DNA of 8,663 nucleotides, from assembly GCA_031265005.1 (NCBI GenBank), contig JAISDD010000088.1, positions 1 through 8,663 on the forward strand, given 5' to 3'. The position numbers and the translations under genes are program-made. Of the stretch, positions 5,771 through 8,663 are shown one piece after another. The stretch is from Syntrophomonadaceae bacterium (GTDB lineage Bacteria; Bacillota; Syntrophomonadia; Syntrophomonadales; Syntrophomonadaceae). A model generated the notes under the pieces. That model was not told the origin of the DNA. It worked only from the letters and a program-made list of their open reading frames with translations, and searched no databases. Numbering within the stretch: position 1 is the first letter of the stretch; every line of letters starts with the position of its first letter.

Positions 5771-6592
5771 TCAATTGCTGCCGTAATTGATAACATCAGG
5801 ATCGACTTCATCAGGGGAATAACCTATATCCAAAGCGGTTTCCAGGGTCGCGTCAATGATGACTTCTTCCACAATATCGTCTTTATCAGGATCTACCAAG
5901 GTATCTCTATATATGTTGCCTTCAAAATTTGGATTAATGATTTTACATTCCTCAATAAACCACTTATCGTTTATCTTTTGGAAATCGTACCGCTCATACC
6001 CGGTTCCTTCTATGGTATGATTGTATTTTTCTCCGCTGCTGAGCGTAAGTTGCATAAAACTATTAAATTTAATATTTGCCGTAATATATGCATTATCATT
6101 ATTAATTTCGTATTCTTCTATGGCCAAATCAATAACGCCGGCGCCGCCTAAGCCATTAAAAGGCATATTACTCTCATTTAAATCAAACATATCGTAATAT
6201 CTGTCAATTAGATTATCCGTACAGAGCGCTTCTAATTGCTCCTGATTATATTGGGTTCTTTCTGTTTTAGCATTTATAATAAAACTATTTAGCTCGCCTC
6301 GGATTTCTTCTTTTTCCTCATCGGTCGCCGCGTTTTTCAATAAGCTATAATAATTTTTAAATTGCTCTTTATCCACTTCACTAGGCGCATAAACATTTTG
6401 TGTTAAAGTCTTGAAATCATATATTAAACCGACCAGAACCTCTTTATCGTCTACCGCTTTAACTTTCATATTACTATTGACCATTATTAATATGAAGCCA
6501 ATTATGGCGATAATAATAAAAACTCCTGATTTGCCCTTAATAATGTTTTTTATTAACGATATTTTTTTAAAATAAAAATTTTCGCCTTTCAC
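5771..6592 (-). CDS. unrecognised single-span membrane protein with acidic extracytoplasmic domain
   Basis: I do not recognise the family. GTG 6590-6592 is the preferred start (273 aa), because GGGGG (6601-6605) lies 8 nt upstream. A TTG at 6605-6607 would give 278 aa but overlaps that site. A basic N-terminus (KKISLIKNIIKGK) precedes one membrane span at about residues 24-39, so most of the protein is probably outside the membrane. A helical, charged middle (about 70-125) is followed by a beta-rich segment (about 155-220) ending YERYDFQKINDKWFIEECKI. This is reminiscent of NTF2-like folds, though that is only an impression. The tail is rich in Asp and Glu. It lacks any ATPase motif, so it is not PilT, although it sits between pilB and pilC where pilT often lies. 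Hand counts of sample lines give roughly 20-45% GC against about 50% in pilB and pilC, which suggests a different origin. Confidence 0.75.
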   Translation of the reverse strand: MKGENFYFKKISLIKNIIKGKSGVFIIIAIIGFILIMVNSNMKVKAVDDKEVLVGLIYDFKTLTQNVYAPSEVDKEQFKNYYSLLKNAATDEEKEEIRGELNSFIINAKTERTQYNQEQLEALCTDNLIDRYYDMFDLNESNMPFNGLGGAGVIDLAIEEYEINNDNAYITANIKFNSFMQLTLSSGEKYNHTIEGTGYERYDFQKINDKWFIEECKIINPNFEGNIYRDTLVDPDKDDIVEEVIIDATLETALDIGYSPDEVDPDVINYGSN

Positions 6593-6670
6593 ATTGTCAA
6601 CCCCCAAACTGTATATGGCAATAAAAGTTACACAGTTATTCTTAGTTGTGATCCGGAGAGGTTAAAAGCA

Positions 6671-6757
6671 ATGACATGTGTAATAAAAGTAGGTTGCGAC
6701 TTACCGCTGGTAACAGAATGTTTATTTCTTTATATATTATATCTTAAAAATATCTAA
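6671..6757 (+). CDS. possible 28-aa micropeptide in copy A
   Basis: A plus-strand ORF starting ATG 6671 with GGAGAGG (6655-6661) 9 nt upstream, a better ribosome site than in copy B. It encodes 28 aa including TCVIKVGCDLPLVTEC and a hydrophobic tail (LFLYILYL). A one-base deletion relative to copy B shifts the last codons and lengthens the ORF by three residues. It runs against the pil genes. A regulatory antisense RNA or chance ORF is equally possible. Confidence 0.25.
   Translation: MTCVIKVGCDLPLVTECLFLYILYLKNI
6701..6713. promoter_or_regulatory. palindrome TTACCGCTGGTAA, candidate operator (copy A)
   Basis: Arms TTACC/GGTAA with a 3-base centre, 23 bp downstream of the minus-strand -10 box at 6736-6741. 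Between the two copies the only change is in the centre (T to C). A related TTAC-G-GTAA palindrome lies at 6821-6829, so a regulator recognising TTAC/GTAA half-sites is conceivable. Confidence 0.4.
6736..6741 (-). promoter_or_regulatory. -10 box (TATAAT) of a putative accessory-gene promoter
   Basis: The minus strand reads TATAAT. The -35 position (TAGTTT at 17 nt spacing) is poor, so activation or another upstream contact may be needed. It would yield a leader of about 135 nt to the GTG at 6592. Confidence 0.45.
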
Positions 6758-6800
6758 AAAACTATCCATTTTTGCCATAATTTTTCACAAAAATAATTAT

Positions 6801-6841
6801 TTGCTTAAATTTCGAGATACTTACGGTAAGGATTTAAGCAA
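6801..6841. promoter_or_regulatory. nested inverted repeat downstream of pilB
   Basis: TTGCTTAAAT (6801-6810) and ATTTAAGCAA (6832-6841) form a perfect 10-bp inverted repeat. Its 21-nt loop contains a second palindrome, CTTACGGTAAG (6820-6830). Read on the minus strand it is followed by a T-rich stretch (ATAATTATTTTTG), so it could be a weak AT-rich terminator for pilB. Its position upstream of the accessory promoter also suits a regulator site. It is not preserved in copy B. Confidence 0.45.
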
Positions 6842-6890
6842 CGCGTATCAGCAAAGTGGTATTTTAAAGAACACAAAATAGGATACGGCA

Positions 6891-8597
6891 CTATATGACA
6901 GCATGATTTCCATAATCTAATAAAACGGCTTGCATTATTTCTTCTAAAGATGTGATGCCTTGCCTGGCTTTCAATAAACCGTCGTTTTTTATTTCAACCA
7001 GCCCTTCTAAACGTGCTTCGCCGGCTATTCTATCCTCGGCGAAAAAACCTTGTTCCAGAAGTTTTCTGACCAAAGGCCCCAAGACTATTATTTCATGGAT
7101 AGCAATCCGTCCTTGATATCCCGTTTGTCTGCACAATTGGCAGCCTTTCGCCCTATAAAGAACTATTTCCTCATCAAGAGGCAGCCCTAATTTACGGCAC
7201 ATGTTGGCACTCAAAACATAAGGTTCACGGCAATGTCCGCACAGCTTTCTTACCAAACGCTGAGAAATAATCCCAATCAAAGCGGCTCCCAATAAATACC
7301 CTTCAACCCCCATATCAACTAGCCTCGCAATACTTCCGGCGGCGCTGTTGGTATGCAAAGTTGACATTACTAAATGCCCGGTCAGCGCGGTATGTACTGC
7401 TAACTCAGCTGTTTCCCTGTCCCTGATTTCTCCTACCATAATAACATCCGGATCCTGGCGCAATATAGCCCTCAGCCCGGAAGCAAAAGTCAATCCGGCT
7501 TTAGCGTTGGTCTGTACTTGATTTATTTCGTGCAAGGTGTATTCGATGGGGTCTTCTATAGTAATAACATTTTTTCGTCCAGCGTCAATTAGGCCTAAAA
7601 GAGAATATAAGGTAGTAGTTTTGCCGGATCCGGTCGGCCCTGTAGCCAGAATTAAACCATGAGGCTTTTGCGCTAACTGAAGCATGTATTCATAATTGGC
7701 CGCAGTTAACCCTAACTGTTCCAACTTGCTGACAGCCTGATTCTTATCCAAAATCCTAAGCACCATTTTCTCGCCGTAATAAGTAGGTAAAGTAGCAACC
7801 CTAAAATCTACTTGATGCTTATCTATCAACATTCTGAGGCGGCCATCCTGGGGCAGCCTTTTTTCCGCAATATCGATACCGGCTAAAATTTTCAAACGAG
7901 AAATAACCGCGGCGTTTGCCGAAAGAGGTAAGGAAAATACCGGGTATAACAACCCGTCTATTCTAAATCTTATCAAAAGCTTTTTTTCCAGCGGTTCGAT
8001 ATGTATGTCGCTGACCTTGGCGCGAACAGCTTTTACTAAAATGGAATCCACCATATCAATCAAAGGATTGTTTATTAGCAGCTGCTCTTCGTTAGCAGAT
8101 ATTTCCTGCCCGCCGCCATTTTCATTGCTAGATTTTGCCGGGTCTTGTTCCGCTGGAAAATCTTTATGGAAAGTTAAATACCGCCCCAGCATAATCTGTA
8201 AATCACTTTCTCCGGCTAGAACCGGCAGCACATTAAAACCGGTAGCCATTTGCACGTCGTCAATAGCTTTCGTGTTCATAGGATCAGCCATAGCCACCGT
8301 CAAATATTGCTTATTAAGGCTTAAAGGCAAAATTTTGTAAGTTTTCATCAAAGAAAACGGTATCATTTTAAACAGATTAGCATCCGGCTCCGCCTTTTCT
8401 ATCTGCACCAGAGGAATTCCCCATAAATCGCTTAATACTTTCAGCAGTTGATCTTCGGTGATAAGGCCCAGCCGGATAAATATCCGCCCGATTTTTTCTT
8501 TGCTAATTTCCTGTTCCATTAAAGCTGCTTCAACATCTTTTTCCGTAACCGTCCCTATTTTTACCATTATTTGTCCCAATAAGTCATTATTTGCCAT
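6891..8597 (-). CDS. pilB: PilB, T4P assembly (extension) ATPase
   Basis: This 568-aa hexameric GspE/PilB motor drives pilin polymerisation through PilC. Counting from ATG 8595-8597, an N-terminal MshEN/T2SSE_N domain (about 5-140) has two LG..(hydrophobic)..G..(I/V)TE helical repeats. A low-complexity linker follows (about 150-170). The ATPase core has the Asp box VSDIHIEP (195-202), Walker A GPTGSGKT (320-327), Walker B PDVIMVGEIRD (383-393) and His box STLHTNSA (412-419). A four-cysteine zinc motif (C453, C456, C486, C489) is present in PilB/GspE and absent from PilT, which decides extension over retraction. The ATG has AGGTGA 5 nt upstream. A GTG at 8606 would place the start inside that ribosome site. 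It is the first gene of the operon, with its own -10 box just upstream. Confidence 0.95.
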   Translation of the reverse strand: MANNDLLGQIMVKIGTVTEKDVEAALMEQEISKEKIGRIFIRLGLITEDQLLKVLSDLWGIPLVQIEKAEPDANLFKMIPFSLMKTYKILPLSLNKQYLTVAMADPMNTKAIDDVQMATGFNVLPVLAGESDLQIMLGRYLTFHKDFPAEQDPAKSSNENGGGQEISANEEQLLINNPLIDMVDSILVKAVRAKVSDIHIEPLEKKLLIRFRIDGLLYPVFSLPLSANAAVISRLKILAGIDIAEKRLPQDGRLRMLIDKHQVDFRVATLPTYYGEKMVLRILDKNQAVSKLEQLGLTAANYEYMLQLAQKPHGLILATGPTGSGKTTTLYSLLGLIDAGRKNVITIEDPIEYTLHEINQVQTNAKAGLTFASGLRAILRQDPDVIMVGEIRDRETAELAVHTALTGHLVMSTLHTNSAAGSIARLVDMGVEGYLLGAALIGIISQRLVRKLCGHCREPYVLSANMCRKLGLPLDEEIVLYRAKGCQLCRQTGYQGRIAIHEIIVLGPLVRKLLEQGFFAEDRIAGEARLEGLVEIKNDGLLKARQGITSLEEIMQAVLLDYGNHAVI

Positions 8598-8628
8598 ATC
8601 ATTCACCTGTAAAGATTGCGTTTCTGTT

Positions 8629-8634
8629 ATTATA
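8629..8634 (-). promoter_or_regulatory. -10 box (TATAAT) of a putative pilB/operon promoter
   Basis: The minus strand reads TATAAT, 31 nt before the pilB ATG, giving a short leader of about 25 nt. No good -35 hexamer is visible in the few bases left before the window edge. Confidence 0.45.
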
Positions 8635-8663
8635 TTGCATTAGCCTCTTTTTTTATATAAAAT

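Larger units (their letters stand above)
6583..6856 (-). repeat. duplicated leader element, copy A (upstream of the accessory gene)
   Basis: This is the partner of the repeat at 5371-5682. It spans almost the whole gap between the pilB stop and the accessory gene and includes that gene's ribosome site and first codons. It is therefore likely the original arrangement, with copy B derived from it. It carries the TATAAT box, the TTACC-N3-GGTAA palindrome, the plus-strand micro-ORF and, only in this copy, a long inverted repeat at 6801-6841. Confidence 0.9.

Noticed and set aside
5756..6151. Plus-strand open frame of 131 codons opposite the accessory gene
   Set aside because: It is antisense to a gene with a good start site and sensible protein layout. 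Its translation looks like low-complexity shadow sequence, and it begins just after the plus-oriented terminator.
5371..6856. Insertion sequence or composite transposon bounded by the two repeats
   Set aside because: No transposase, terminal inverted repeats or target-site duplication are visible. The repeats are direct and contain promoter and gene-start sequence.

Overview
The window holds most of a type IV pilus (T4P) biogenesis operon, with every recognised pilus gene on the minus strand. In transcription order, from high to low coordinates, it reads: pilB assembly ATPase (6891-8597); an unrecognised membrane-anchored protein (5771-6592); pilC platform protein (4097-5299); a GspG/PilA-like major pilin (3649-4044); pilD prepilin peptidase (2865-3596); three minor pilin genes of PilV/GspI, PilW/GspJ and PilX type (2449-2868, 1980-2486, 1458-1961); pilM (429-1436); and the 5' part of pilN, which runs off the left edge (1-427). 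The gene set, the strong AGGAG-type ribosome sites, TATAAT -10 boxes and moderate-to-low GC suggest a Firmicute of the class Clostridia or Negativicutes. This is an inference; no rRNA or other taxonomic marker is present.

From pilC to pilN the genes are tightly packed, with 4-44 nt overlaps or gaps of 1-52 nt, as expected for one transcript. Together they cover export and processing of pilins (PilD), the fibre and its tip (major and minor pilins), the inner-membrane platform (PilC), the extension motor (PilB) and the start of the PilM-PilN alignment complex. A retraction ATPase gene (pilT), often found between pilB and pilC in such clusters, is absent from the window.

The unusual part is 5300-6890, between pilB and pilC. 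An AT-rich gene for a single-span membrane protein with an acidic extracytoplasmic domain sits where pilT might be expected. It is preceded by an approximately 275-bp leader, and a second copy of that leader (about 310 bp) precedes pilC. Each copy carries a TATAAT box facing the downstream minus-strand gene, a TTACC-N3-GGTAA palindrome just past the expected transcription start, and an opposite-strand micro-ORF with a good ribosome site. The copy before pilC even keeps the first codons of the inserted gene (V-K-G...) before a stop. This points to a past tandem duplication and partial deletion that rewired pilC to the accessory gene's promoter. A strong hairpin with a T-tract on the plus side lies between the second leader and the accessory gene.

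Other points of note are an apparent ATT start codon for pilN, a PilM with degenerate nucleotide-binding motifs, and a PilB N-terminal domain that only partly matches the c-di-GMP-binding MshEN consensus.
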